Shown here: positions 1 through 33,039 of the stretch, in pieces
How the letters are laid out: every line of letters begins with the position of its first letter
Position numbering within the stretch: position 1 is the first letter of the stretch
Assembly: GCF_037975245.1 (NCBI RefSeq)
Contig: NC_092565.1
Coordinates: 21,132,999-21,196,998, forward strand
DNA length: 64,000 nt
Direction of reading: 5' to 3'
Origin: Apostichopus japonicus
Taxonomy: Eukaryota; Echinodermata; Holothuroidea; Aspidochirotida; Stichopodidae
Made by a program: the position numbers and the translations under genes
The notes under the pieces: generated by a model
The model's input: the letters and a program-made list of their open reading frames with translations, nothing else
Database searches by the model: none
What the model was told of the DNA's origin: nothing

Positions 1-15470
<15,470 letters not shown>

Positions 15471-16690
15471 AGTCCACTCATCCCCCTGTGTATCATCTTC
15501 TGTCTGTCTACTGAATGATCTGATCATTGGGACGAAAAAAAACACGCTTACTATTAAAGCACAAGAAACAGCAATTCTTTGGCAACAGGACTGTGACTAT
15601 GAACCTGGTTGTGAATGGGATATAAATGTTAATGTTCTGAGGGACTTTTACTGGTGTGTTAGCTACCCCCCTCCCTTTATCCTGAATCGAAGATGGGTGG
15701 CCGTTATTGCAGATTGGTTGCTTGTGTTTTCTGTTCAGCGAGGTTTTTTCGTGTTCTGCGATCAGATTATGTCTTTATGTATCTAGCTATTAAACCATTT
15801 GTTTGGAATGTATCATAATACTTTCTTGTTCTCGATTTGTAGTTTATAGAGAGTAAAAAATTTTAATATTTCATCGTTATACCATCTTCACCTTTTCAAC
15901 TTTTGGAGACTATAATTTGGCCGAGCGTATCACTCTATGGTACTTTATACAAAGTTTGAGGAAGGGAATGGGCAGCACGTCTGGCTAGCAAACTGCTTAG
16001 CTCAAAAATGAAATTGTAGACAGATTTTTAAAAAATCTCTTTATAAGAGCAAAATATTTTTGCAGACAGACTTTGTGAGAATTTGCCTACTTGGGTAATA
16101 TTGGTAGAAATATGTCTAGACTTGATATTGTCGTCTCGGCTGGTTGTATGCCTCCAATGGGTGAAAAGTTTGATCGCAAATATTTTGCCGATTGTAATTA
16201 CTTATTACTTGGAAACATTCAGATAAGACATTTTTTTTTGCTAATGGTGTGTGAATACAATACCTGTCATAAATGCTTGAAAGTTTTGTCCAAAGAATCA
16301 CTAGCGGATTACTCTACTGTGATTTCTGTTGGCTGGAATTTTTATCTTAATATGTTCTCAAACTTTCTACTTGAAAAGTGAATAAATTGCTTTTTCTTCT
16401 TACTAAGACGATCACATACAAAACAAAAGCTGTTTTGGAGTGTAACGTTTAAGAGTCTCTTGGTTTTCAATAGTTCTACAAGATTGTAACTTTTGGATAA
16501 AAATGATTTGTTATTAATAAAAAAAAAAATTGAAAAGTCTGTACATAAAATGACAGGTTTTAAAACGTCGGTCCTTTTGGTTTAAATTTATTCACCTTTC
16601 AGAGAATGTGCAGTTATGTGAATCTCTTTGTGTTCCTGTTTTTCAACAATTGGTGATTATAAATAAATAAATTTAAAAAATACATCAATT
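15471..16690 (+). other. SMC3: SMC3 3' UTR with three candidate polyadenylation signals
   Basis: The stretch after the SMC3 stop has no coding sequence that continues a known frame. AATAAA hexamers occur at 16381-16386, 16516-16521 and 16662-16667, in AT-rich sequence typical of a 3' UTR. Which one is used cannot be read from the sequence. Confidence 0.55.
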
Positions 16691-18813
16691 GATCTTGACT
16701 CTCTTTCTCATGTGTTGCATGTTCACAGCAACCCTTATCCCCCTTCCCAATCCCTTCTTGTTCCTCTACTAATCCATTCTCGTTCCCCTCCCAATCCCTC
16801 CTCTTACCCCCCCCTTCCCTAATCCCTCTCTCTTTTTCTTTATTTCATTAATGTTTCCAGGCATGCTTGCAAGCTCTCAGTAAATTATCATCTTATCTTA
16901 GAGATGCTAATTTTAGCAAACCTTACAATATAAGTTCAACTAGGATTACAGTTCATAAGATTAAGACATCTCTTCCCTAGTATTTGTCACCAGATGGGTG
17001 TAATAATGGAATTCAATTGCATCTTCACGATTTTGTCGCCCAGAAACTTTCACGCTATTACTAAATCACTTGTTACAGGCACACCATTTTTTTTTTAACA
17101 TGTTTAGTCAAGCTAGTTAACTAATTTCAGATACGGTTTTAGTATTAGCATCGACATTTTCTTATATGAAATAATCAAAACAGAAATCCACAATAGAAAA
17201 TTACAGATATTGGTCCATGAAGCATTTAAATAACACTGGCTATTCTATAACCAACAACCTATAAGACATATCACATGAAAGCTATCACCATTTATATCAG
17301 CTCGCTTGTTTAAAGGGTGTGAAGACTCGCGCAAAAAGAAACGTCTAATGCCGGTAATCTGACCCAGTTTCGAATGAGGTGTAACAGAAGTGTTAGACAC
17401 CACCATCGATCCCAGAAAATACACAGCTTGCTACCGTCGATAATTATACACTACTGTACAGTCACTATCAGTCAGTACATACAGCTGCGTTCAATACCCA
17501 CAGCACAGTGTATAAACGATACAGCGATGGACATCTCAGGTCCAGCTAAAGATAACAAGGTATCACGTTTCATTACTGTCTGCATTTTGTAGCGACAAGA
17601 ACATAACGTCACTTGCAAGCAACAGAAAGTTAAACTTTTTCAGATGGCCGCACGCGGTTTGGGGCGAGTCTTCAATGCCTTTAACTTGAGGCCGGGATAA
17701 CCAAATGTACAGAAGGCAGAGAATCTGCATCCGCCGTAGGAGGTAGTTATTCCCTTCCTCCTGACTAACCCCTGACAGTTATTGATAAAACAAAAGCACA
17801 TTTTTAGGCTAAATAATTTTTTGATCTCAGACCTTAACCTGCCAAGGGTGGCTTATAGAAGAATGGTACAGAAGAACGTCGCCCCCCCCCCTCCACCCTC
17901 CTCTTGCTTAAACCAAAAGTGGCCCTATTTATACATAAAGAAGTGCCTCTTTTTGTTGATGAAAAGAATTCTTTCCAAGTTTGTAGTATAAAATAGTACT
18001 TTGTCGTATATGAAAAGTACCGTTTATCATAGGTAAAATACAAGTGCCCTTCTTTTAATTTACAAAGGAATTTGCACGTCGTACAATACTTTATACCGAT
18101 GTTATCTTATCCTCTGTGGTCATCGCGGTATCTACCCGGTAGCCAGCTACTTGCCTCACACCATCCCCTACTCGAGAACATTTTGGGTCTGTTACTGACT
18201 TGCAAAGCATCCTAGATATTCAAACTTTGATATGTTTCATTGGTATTAGGCCAACTGTTGTCTTAAACCTTAAAGAAAAAACAAGTAAATAATCTTAACT
18301 CAGTGAACAACCACTAACTAAACTCAAATCGGGTGAGTCAAAACACGAAAGTAAACAATTGAGGCATGCAAAAGTCATGGAAGCTAACTCTAAATATTTA
18401 CATTTCCTGTATACGGCATTTACTGAAATGCTTCCACTGAAATATCTTCGCGTGTGTCTTCCATCTTGATTTACTGCGCGTGATATTATTTTGCTATGCA
18501 GTAATGCAATGATGAAGAGTACAATTTGTTTCAATCTTTGCGCGCGTGATGCGCGCACAACAAATTGATGATAGATATTGGCTCTTGATGGCATCGCACC
18601 GTTCTTTATTTATTCGCATTGGGCGCGCGTCAGTTGTATTGACATAAAATGGATATATGGCACGTTTTCTCTAACGCGATAGCCAATCTTTCAATTTACA
18701 CCGTCGCCGAAAACCAACAACGCGTATACACGTATGTGACTCTGCAGAACCTGTCATACATGTTTCGTCACATGAAAAGAAAGAATGACCTGTCATACTG
18801 AATTGCCTGAATA
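16691..18813. other. Intergenic region between SMC3 and EFCAB9
   Basis: No gene recognised apart from the TTAA-flanked element at 17314-17680. The 99-codon minus-strand frame at 18295-18594 has no family resemblance. The 18600-18810 part precedes the EFCAB9 start and presumably holds its promoter and 5' UTR. Confidence 0.5.
17314..17680. mobile_element. TTAA-flanked MITE, copy 1
   Basis: The ends are AGGGTGTGAAGACTCGC and its imperfect inverse GCGAGTCTTCAATGCCT, directly bordered by TTAA on both sides (17310-17313 and 17681-17684). A second copy lies inverted at 26873-27191, also with TTAA borders. TTAA target duplication is the hallmark of piggyBac-type elements, so it is probably a non-autonomous relative. 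No transposase is present. Confidence 0.8.
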
Positions 18814-24161
<5,348 letters not shown>

Positions 24162-25300
24162 GTCCAGGTGTACTTTTACGTAATAAACTCTAACGAAAAA
24201 TGTGTTAAAAATGTGTCGTTTATTATGTTAGTATACTATAGTCTTGTATAGTTTTGAGAGGTATGTGACGTATGTGATGAATAAATTAACTATAAGGTGT
24301 TGCGTAACATTTAATTTGGTACCGACATACATTTTGCTTTTATTTCTTAAGTACCGTATTACACAGGTAAGTTATTTTTTTTCGTTCGGTTACCCGTAAG
24401 TTCACTTAAGTTTGATATTGGAGGATATTCTGTTTTTCACATTGAAAGAAACTTTCAATTGACTGCAAACTTTTTGCTAACGACGAATGAAAGATGAAAA
24501 CTCCATCCACATTGGTACACTGAAGACATATTTGGCTAGACCTAGCTTATGCATCCTAAATACATATATAGGCTACATATTTTGATGAAACGGCGATCTT
24601 CATTTAAGCTTAAAGAGTGAACGTTTAACCTCTTATTTTGGATTTCATGATTAATGACACAGTCACGTGTGTTTTGCTGTTGTCGGAATAATGCAGTTGT
24701 TTTGACGGGAAATATTATTTACTGCCGAATAGCAGATTTGACAACAACATATTTTTTTATCTATAGCTTAACCTGATCTACGTGGAAGGATCAGAATTGA
24801 GGTTGTTATGGTCGTTAATTACTGAAGCTAATCAGTAACGGCTATTTGCGACTTTTTGGATGAAAAGAAAAAACTTCGCAGAGATTATGCCCAGCTCAAG
24901 GCTATACGTTGCGTCAATCTGATCAGAAGTTGATATGCTTCTCCATAGCAACAAGCTATTCTAGGTACTGTTAATCGGGAGAGAAACGTCGTTTGAACGT
25001 TTATAAATGTCAAAAGTTGCCAAATATATATAGCACCATTTTACATCTAAGCAAACTCCAATGAACTTCGCTCAGTTGCACGTTCTAACAGATAGCCAGA
25101 CAATGAAGCACTACGTACGGTACGTTTTCTAGTGATATCATATCGTGAGTTTAAATCGAGCAAAAATGAAGCAAATGATTCGTCGATTATGCTTTTTTTT
25201 GGGTATATTCCGCCTAAAATTCCATGTCTCCCTCAAATTATATAAAGCAAAGTGAGTGTGCCATTTCACCGAATAGAGGGCGCTGTCATATATGTGTTTT
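24162..25300. other. EFCAB9 3' flank and intergenic sequence
   Basis: It holds the EFCAB9 polyadenylation signal (24182-24187) and then AT-rich sequence without recognisable genes. TGTGTTTT at 25293-25300 is the left target duplication of the next element. Confidence 0.5.
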
Positions 25301-26872
25301 CAGAGCCGTATATAGAGAGAGTTTGGCCAACCATGTAACCGATTTGGATTGGTCGAGAGGGAAAACGCCCACACAGGGTGGTAAAATAGGTCCACTTGAA
25401 AACTTTTTAGCAGGCGACACGCATACTCACAGTGTATAGACTATCGTTTGTGTACACGAAAAAGTACGAAATTATGAAAGAAATGGTGCTGGGGATGCTG
25501 CAATCGGTCAGAACATGGATATTGTTGTTTGATTTTCCGACTGACCATAAAAGAAGAGGAATTTTTTGGAAGTAGAAAGAACAAGATGGAGATCTAATGA
25601 AAAAAAGTCTGTGTAGCCTAGGCCCATACTAGCCATAGGCCCTAGTGTAATACGAGTAATGTACAAGCAATGCGAGAATTTTACGTTCAGACTGGTTTCT
25701 GTAATTACATGCATGGCTATTCTCTCTCGTTTTACGATCCACAAATTCGATTTCATTATGCCAGCTCTTCTAATCATAGGCATGGCAGTTTCAGTCGCAC
25801 ATATAGTTATCCTAATTCTAAGTTATTGTATGCCTAGGCTATGCCTAGCCTAAAAAAGTATCACTTTTAGTTTAATGTAAAAGGGTGGGCTAGCCTCTAG
25901 GCATCACGTTAAGCCCTAATCCCTATAGTTAAGCCCGAAGCATAAGTTAAGCCTGGGCTTAGTTAGACCTGGACCATTCTTGCTATTACTACAACTGTTA
26001 TAGCACATTACATAATATGGCACAGTATAAGGCCCAATTAAACTAGGTCTATGGAAAACAAAGTAGCCTAGGCCTAAACTAGTTAGGCTAGGTCTATACT
26101 CATTGGCAACTTGTGGGTTGTGTACACATACAGGCCTAATTATATAGACCCTTTTAGTATGCCATAAACAAGTGCCCAAATGGTTAAATGATCTTGGTTT
26201 GTGTTAATTGTCAGCATTGGCCTAGCCTTTTTAGGCTAACATGAATTCAGCCTAATATTTTCTTCTTCAAAAGTATAGCCTAGGCCTTGGTTTAATTTGG
26301 ATGCAGTCAACTATCATTTATCAAAGTTGCATCAGTACCTCCTTATTCCCTTAATTGACACCCACATTGACGATTGAAGTTAAAAAAAATCTTTTTAAAT
26401 TATCTTTAGACAGTAAATTTTAACTCCCTGAATTTCAGGACTTTTTTTACAAATCAAAGGTGACATGTGCTCTGAAGAAAAACTCCTAACATAAAAAGCC
26501 ACAGTTAGCAGACTGTGATAAAGACAAACCTGGTGAGTGACTACTAGACTGAAATCCAGTTCCTGCAACCACAGCAATAAAGTCTTTGTTTTAATCAATG
26601 CACTTGTGTGTTTGAAACTTTCAAATGGACACTCAATGGCAGTTGGTTAAGATATAAGGTTTTACCTTCATCATGGAGAGTTGAAGGGAATCTGCCTCAT
26701 CATCTGAATAATGGACTCAAGGATAGCAACAAATCATGATTGGATAATGATTTTGAGCAAGTAAATATCTGGCAATTTGAAAGTTTGTATTATTTTTTTA
26801 CATATTATTTAAGCTGTTTAGCTCACACACAAGCAAATGATCAAGTGACAACAACCGATGCAGTATATTTAA

Positions 26873-27191
26873 AGGTATTGAAGACTTGCCCTAAACCACA
26901 TGCCGCGCTCTGAAAAAGTTTACTTTCCGTTGCTTGCAAGTGAAGTTTTTTTTTGTCGCTACAAAATGCAGACAGTAATGAAACCTGATACCTTGTTATC
27001 TTTTATCTAGACCTGAGATGTCCATGCTGCTATGTGCACTGTGTTGTGGGTATTGACTGTGATGTTTGTATTGACTGTGTGTGTATTTTCTGGGATCAAT
27101 GGTGGTGTCTAACACTTCTGTTACACCGCATTCGAAACTAGGTCCGATAACCGGCATGAGACGTTTCTTTGTGCGGGAGTCTCCACACCCT
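26873..27191. mobile_element. TTAA-flanked MITE, copy 2 (inverted relative to copy 1)
   Basis: The ends are AGGTATTGAAGACTTGCC and GGGAGTCTCCACACCCT, with TTAA at 26869-26872 and 27192-27195. The internal sequence matches the reverse complement of 17314-17680 along most of its length (for example ACAAAATGCAGACAGTAATG). It is nested in the 4.2-kb element. Confidence 0.85.
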
Positions 27192-28674
27192 TTAAGGAGA
27201 AGTATTTATATCCCATTTATAGAGAAAGAATTATGTTTCAATTGGTAGCATGCAACTTAAAATTTGCAAACATTAGATACAATCAAACAATAACAAGGTT
27301 CATTTACAAGGTAATCTACTGCCCTTTATTTCACATTAGTCTGTCACATCAGAAGGTCACAGCTTTCAATAATTATACAAACAAATTCTCTTGATGGGTG
27401 CTTCGTTAGATTCCTGCAATTTTCAAGTTTATCAATGTAATAAGTTCTGAATGTGGCAATGTGGAGAAGCTTTGGGATAATCTGTGGATAAGACTGCCAG
27501 ACTATCAACAAGATTCCACATCCATGCAACTCCAACTGCTTCCTTCACCTCCTTGCAGATGTACCACATGTCCAAAAAAAAGTCAGCATTGGTTAATGTA
27601 ATTAAAATCTGGCTTCCTCCTGAGCTGGCAAATACACATGAATTGTCAAGTACAGAGGTCAGTGTGAAACCACTGAAAGATCTTCTCAGCTTTCAAGAAA
27701 ACAAAGACTTGAAGCCAAATTGACAGAGGCCACACTGATACCATTCCACTCTCATAAGATGAAGGTATCACACACACTTCATTTTGCTTCTGCGATGCAG
27801 TGCCTGGTAGACTGTGAGGGTCACCCAATGGATGTTTTAACAACTGCCTGGTTTATAGAGCTCTGCAACAGATAATTCATCCTAATGTCTAGTCGTCATC
27901 CTGTCATGGCCTTGAGCAAGTTGAACCCACTTCAACACAAAGCAGCTATTGAATTCTTGTCTAGGTACTGACAAATCCACATCACCATCATTGCTGGTTC
28001 CAGCTACGCTGACCATGATAAAAGAGTACAATGAGGGTTTTTTAATTCACCCAACAGAGCTTGCATTCCAGTACCTTTGGGCAGCTGAAAAGATATTCAG
28101 AAATTGTTATATATGAGTGTGTTTGTATGCATGCATATGTGTGATTTTCTTGCTTTACAGAACAGCTCCATTTTGATAAGCTATGTAACGTGGAAACCTG
28201 CCAATCATATGTTTGAAATTGGACAGGCTGAAACGATTCTTAAATGGAAAGCTTAACGACTTCTTGCATTTTTATACATCACTGTTCAGGTAAGGCCAGT
28301 AAGGGCAGTATGAAGAATAAGTAACAATTAATAATTATCATTATGGCCATTTGCTGTCTGCATAATAACAAACTGAATGATGTCATCAGCCCTGTGCTCA
28401 GTTGACAACACTGACAAGTAGGCACACTATGTCAGTGTGATCCATGAAACCTTATTAAGGACATGACCTTATAGTATATATGTTAATGGAAAATACATAA
28501 GCTACAACATACACCAGTCTTCAGTTGTTGCAGGTTTTTTTTTTCTCGACAGACCCATTCAATCTGTTGCACCTACTATAGCCTAGTACTACATTCCTGA
28601 GAAATTAACACCACAATATCAGTCTTAGGTTTGCCCACAGACTCCCAACTATTGCTAACTCCTACACTCAAGTA

Positions 28675-29035
28675 TATAGTTTAGTTTAGTAGAAAAAAAG
28701 ACCAGGAGGGACATTAAAGTCCCCATTAAGGACCCTAAGGCTATATGAGAGGAATAAAACCGAGGCCATCAAATGTCATACCCAATTACAATGCTTAATG
28801 TACTCATCCAAAGTATTCTTAAACCCATTCACACTACTTGCAATTCAACCTTCTCAGGCAAACCATTCCATCCATTCACAACCCTTGTATAAGTTGTATT
28901 AGACTTTAGAGAAAAAGTTATGCCGAATATTAATCCTACTATGTAACTTCTGGAGTTTAATACAATGACCTCTGGTACAACTACTTTTTGGCAAACCTGA
29001 AAAGATCAGTGAAGCATAAATTGTCATTTTATGTG
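28675..29035 (-). mobile_element. 5'-truncated LINE fragment, 3' end
   Basis: The reverse complement closely matches the end of the LINE fragment at 40514-41218: shared CAGAGGTCATTGT, GTAGGATTAATATTCGGCAT and a TCTACTAAACTAAACTA tail. Only the last part of the reverse transcriptase protein and the 3' end remain, with frame breaks. It is nested in the 4.2-kb element. Confidence 0.85.
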
Positions 29036-29509
29036 TAGGCCTACTTAATTTAATTGAAGGATCTATTAATGTAGGCCTGATGCTATAGTTGTGCGTCTGT
29101 AATCTAGCCTAGCCAGGACTGTGATGTGTGCTTTTCGTTTGTATGACTAAAGTAGGACTAGTAGTATGAGGCGTAAAATAAAACAAGTGTAATGACAGGT
29201 TTTCAGCTAGTTTTCTATGCATTTCAGGTGTGAAGATAAACGTAAATGTCATTAACTAACGCATACTCTAATTCATTACCTGATATCCATTTTGTTCCTC
29301 GTATGCCTGTCAAAATCTGACATTCTGAGTCGCTTCGTTTGTTCGCAACGAGCACAGTGTGCAAAGCTGCTATATATTGTGTGTGGTGTTTTTCGTGTTT
29401 CGCGCAACTGGTAACGACAACTGGACCTATTTTGATGCCCATGGTTTGCGTGTGACGTCACAAATCGCCAGTTGGCCAAACTCTCTCTATATACGGCTCT
29501 GTGTGTTTT

Positions 29510-30990
29510 CTGTAAACTGTTTATGGATCTCTGGATCGAGGTAACACGATCGCGTGAAATTGCTCATAACTATATACGAAACACGCCAGATGATATTGTG
29601 TATACTGACTGACTAGTCCAAGGTTCAACAGAAGCAGTTTTGAGGAACAACAAACATTCTTTTGAAACTGACACACGTTTAGGTGCTTCAAAAGTTAGAC
29701 TAGCTCAACCACATATTGTGTTACATTTGTGATCAAAATAAAATGATTTTTAATACGTCTCCTTTGTCGATTTCTTTTTATTTCTGTGGCCATACCCCAT
29801 CCCCCCCCATCTCTCCCCTCCACTCCCTCATTGCTGGTGGTTTTCCTATCCGTATAACGTAAGAAACAACTTGCCCTTGCGTCTCGTGTTAACCTTTAAT
29901 GTAAAGTGTCACTAATTTTTTACTTCATCCATTAGCATTCACCCCCAGCTATCATGTTTTATACCTAATTTTGCCATATTTTTCAAAATATAAACTTCAC
30001 AAAAATGGTACTGGTACTGGTGACCTTCAAGTCTGCCCATACAGTACCAAACATTGCAATATGGACCTGGTAGTTTGGTAAAGATTAAAAAAAAACTCCA
30101 GTTTAGAAAGTGTGTAATTATTAGACAAGAGAATGTGATCGTATCGACTAACGATTCTCCGTAATATTATGTTTATCGATTAACAAAATATGCTCATTTT
30201 TGCATCCAATATGAAGCTTTGTCTATATTTTCTTCTCTTTAATTAAAGTTACATTTCTGACGTATGGATTTCTTTGACATTAAGAAACAGACCGAAGAAA
30301 TCAATAAACTTTATCTTTTACAAACTTTACCTTTTTATTGGGGGGGGGGGGGGGGTGGGGAGAATAAATTAGACATTACGTTGAATGAGCCTTGGACTTT
30401 ATCACCTTTACCTTGACTATAAAATATGAAAATTTCTTTGGTCAATTTTCTTCAATCAGCTTCCCTCTCCCTTTTTTCTTTCCTTCCGGAGGTTGTGAAC
30501 TTTCAAGAAGGGGAGGAACCACATCAGTTAGTAGAAATTAGTGATGAAAAGATTATTATTGCGCATTCATTCAATGTTATTTAGATTAGATTTGCTCTTT
30601 TGTTTTCAATAAATGACGTCATTAAAAACGATCCGCTGTGAACACGTACTGCGCAATTGTACTAAATCTGTCTTCATCGATGGTATATGTAGCAAACGAT
30701 TTCTTTCAAAATAATGTATCCTTCATAAAAGATCGGTGAAGCGTGATACGTATAGAATTGATTTTGCTTTCCTTCGTCTGATTGAGAAATGTTTGATTTA
30801 AACTGTATATTATAATCGTGCGTTACTATGTAGCTTATGAAAAAGACACCTGGATGGCATAATTGATGTATTACCTGTAATTAGGAATGGTAAATGCATG
30901 AACGGTTCAATTTTGTGTTGCCTGAGCAATATATATATATATATATCGTTTTATATCAATATAAATTCAGCCACTCCAAACAATTACTAC
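29510..30990. other. Intergenic, no gene seen
   Basis: AT-rich sequence with poly-C near 29800 and poly-G at 30340-30355, and a short (AT)n at 30932-30946. No coding sequence recognised. Confidence 0.5.
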
Positions 30991-32125
30991 TATAACAACC
31001 ACCATCACTACTACTACTAATTCTCATAATACTTATACTACTACTAATGCTACCTTTACTACTAGTATACTACTACTAGTACTATCTCTAGTAAAAACTA
31101 CTATACTACTGCCGGTTTAATACTTCTTCTACAGTACCACTACTACTAGATGTACTATTACTGATAGTTTTAATACTTCTGTAACAGTACCACTACTATA
31201 CTAGAAGTACTATTACTGCTAGTATTAATACTTCTACAACAGCACCACTCCTCCTACTACTATTATAATTAAAACTAATACTACTTTTGCCGGTTTAATA
31301 CTTCTACTACAGTACCACTACTACTACTATTACTGCTAGTATTAATACTTCTACTACAGCACCACTTCTCCTAATACTATTATAATTAAAACTAATACTA
31401 CTTATGCCGGTTTAATACTTCTACTACAGTACTACTACTACTAGAAGTACTATAACTGCTAGTATTAATACTTCTACTACAGCACCACTTCTCCTAATAC
31501 TATTATAATTAAAACTAATACTACTTCTGCCGGTTTAATACTTCTACTACAGTACCACTACTACTACTACTACTATTACTATTAAAACTACTACTACTAC
31601 TGCCGGTTTAATACTTCTATTACAGTACCACTACTACTAGAAGTACTATAACTGCTAGTATCAATACTTCTACTACAGTACCACTCCTCCTACTACTATA
31701 ACTGATAGTATTAATACTTCTACTACAGTACCACTACTACTAGATGTAGTATTACTGCTAATATTAATACTTCTACTACAGTACCACTACTACTAGAAGT
31801 ACTATAACTGCTAGTATCAATACTTCTACTACAGTACCACTCCTACTACTATAACTGATAGTATTAATACTTCTACTACAGTACCACTACTACTAGATGT
31901 AGTATTACTGCTAATATTAATACTTCTACTACAGTACCACTCCTACTACTATAACTGATAGTATTAATACTTCTACTACAGTACCACGACTACTAGATGT
32001 AGTATTACTGCTAATACTGCTACTACAGTGCCGGTACTACCACTACTATTACTGATAGTATTAATACTTCTACTACAGTACCACTACTACTACTTGTAGT
32101 ATTAATACTTCTGCTATTACTACTT
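30991..32125 (+). repeat. TAC/ACT-rich minisatellite array, about 1.1 kb
   Basis: Higher-order units of roughly 50-65 bases are built from ACTTCTACTACAGTACCACT, ACTACTAGAAGTACTAT and TGCTAGTATTAAT. They become more regular from about 31600 to 32100. Two mid-array variants contain TGCCGGTTTAATACTTC. The array lies about 500 bp upstream of the fibrinogen-domain gene. Confidence 0.9.
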
Positions 32126-32604
32126 TCATTACTGCTACTACTATTGCTATTCGCTGTCTCTGCTATTAATATGTTACCGCTACCAATATCAGCTAGATGC
32201 ACCACTATATGCCTACCAATTCCGTGACGATTGTTTTGACTTTGAATATATATTTTATTCATATCATTCTTTTCAAGGATACATTTCACGTCGAAAGGAG
32301 TGAGGTTTATCGATCGCGAAGATAACGATTTATAAAGGTTTACCTCTTTTCTCACTCATTGTTAGAAGAAATGTTTGCGGAGAACAATTACACACTTCAC
32401 CGCAGACTGTAGCTATTACAGATTGACAAATATTTTGAAACTGCGATTGTTTAAATAACTTGCTGATCTTTGGTTTTGGTGCTTCAAAATGCTTCAAACT
32501 TTAATTCGAATTAAGTTGCCTTCATCAAAACTTCTTTATTTGGATGAAATGATAAAGGTTTATTTCTAAATCATTTTCGCTTTTTTTCTTCTCATATCTT
32601 AAAC

Positions 32605-32975
32605 ATGAAGAACTTTCAACTCAAAGGTCCTTTTTATTTAGCTGTTTTGCTAATTTCTTCAGTTTTATCAGTAGACATTAGATCGGTGTATTTTTACGGA
32701 GGGGAAAGCTCCCGATTAATTGGTCATTCTATTTTATCCGTCGAAACTAAGTCAATTTTGGACTGCGGGAGATTTTGCCTTGGCTCGGAGACATGTTCAT
32801 CGTTTAATTTCTCGCCAACATACCGAAGTTGTGAGCTAAACGACGCAACGGCAACTCGGTTCCCTGATGATTTACAAATCGACATTGCAGGCGCTTGGTA
32901 CTTTGAACTTCAAAACGAGGTAACATACCATACAATTTTTTAATCATATTTGTGAATCTATATCTTCATCTAACC

Positions 32976-33039
<64 letters not shown>

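Larger units (their letters stand above)
25301..29501. mobile_element. 4.2-kb hAT-like transposon with 31-bp inverted ends and 8-bp duplication
   Basis: The ends are 31-bp exact inverses: the left starts CAGAGCCGTATATAGAGAGA and runs into GTTTGGCCAAC at 25301-25331, with its inverse at 29471-29501. TGTGTTTT borders both sides (25293-25300 and 29502-29509). Subterminal AAAATAGGTCCA also matches in inverse orientation (about 25383 and 29425). An 8-bp duplication with CAGAG ends fits the hAT superfamily. No intact transposase frame remains; short frames at 27484-27723 and elsewhere are unrecognised. A TTAA MITE (26873-27191) and a LINE fragment (28675-29035) are nested inside. Confidence 0.85.

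Noticed and set aside
18295-18594. 99-codon minus-strand frame upstream of EFCAB9
   Set aside because: No recognisable domain, no splice context and ordinary base composition; probably chance.
27484-27723. 79-codon frame in the 4.2-kb element as transposase
   Set aside because: No hAT motif such as a zinc-finger BED domain or the C-terminal dimerisation segment is visible.
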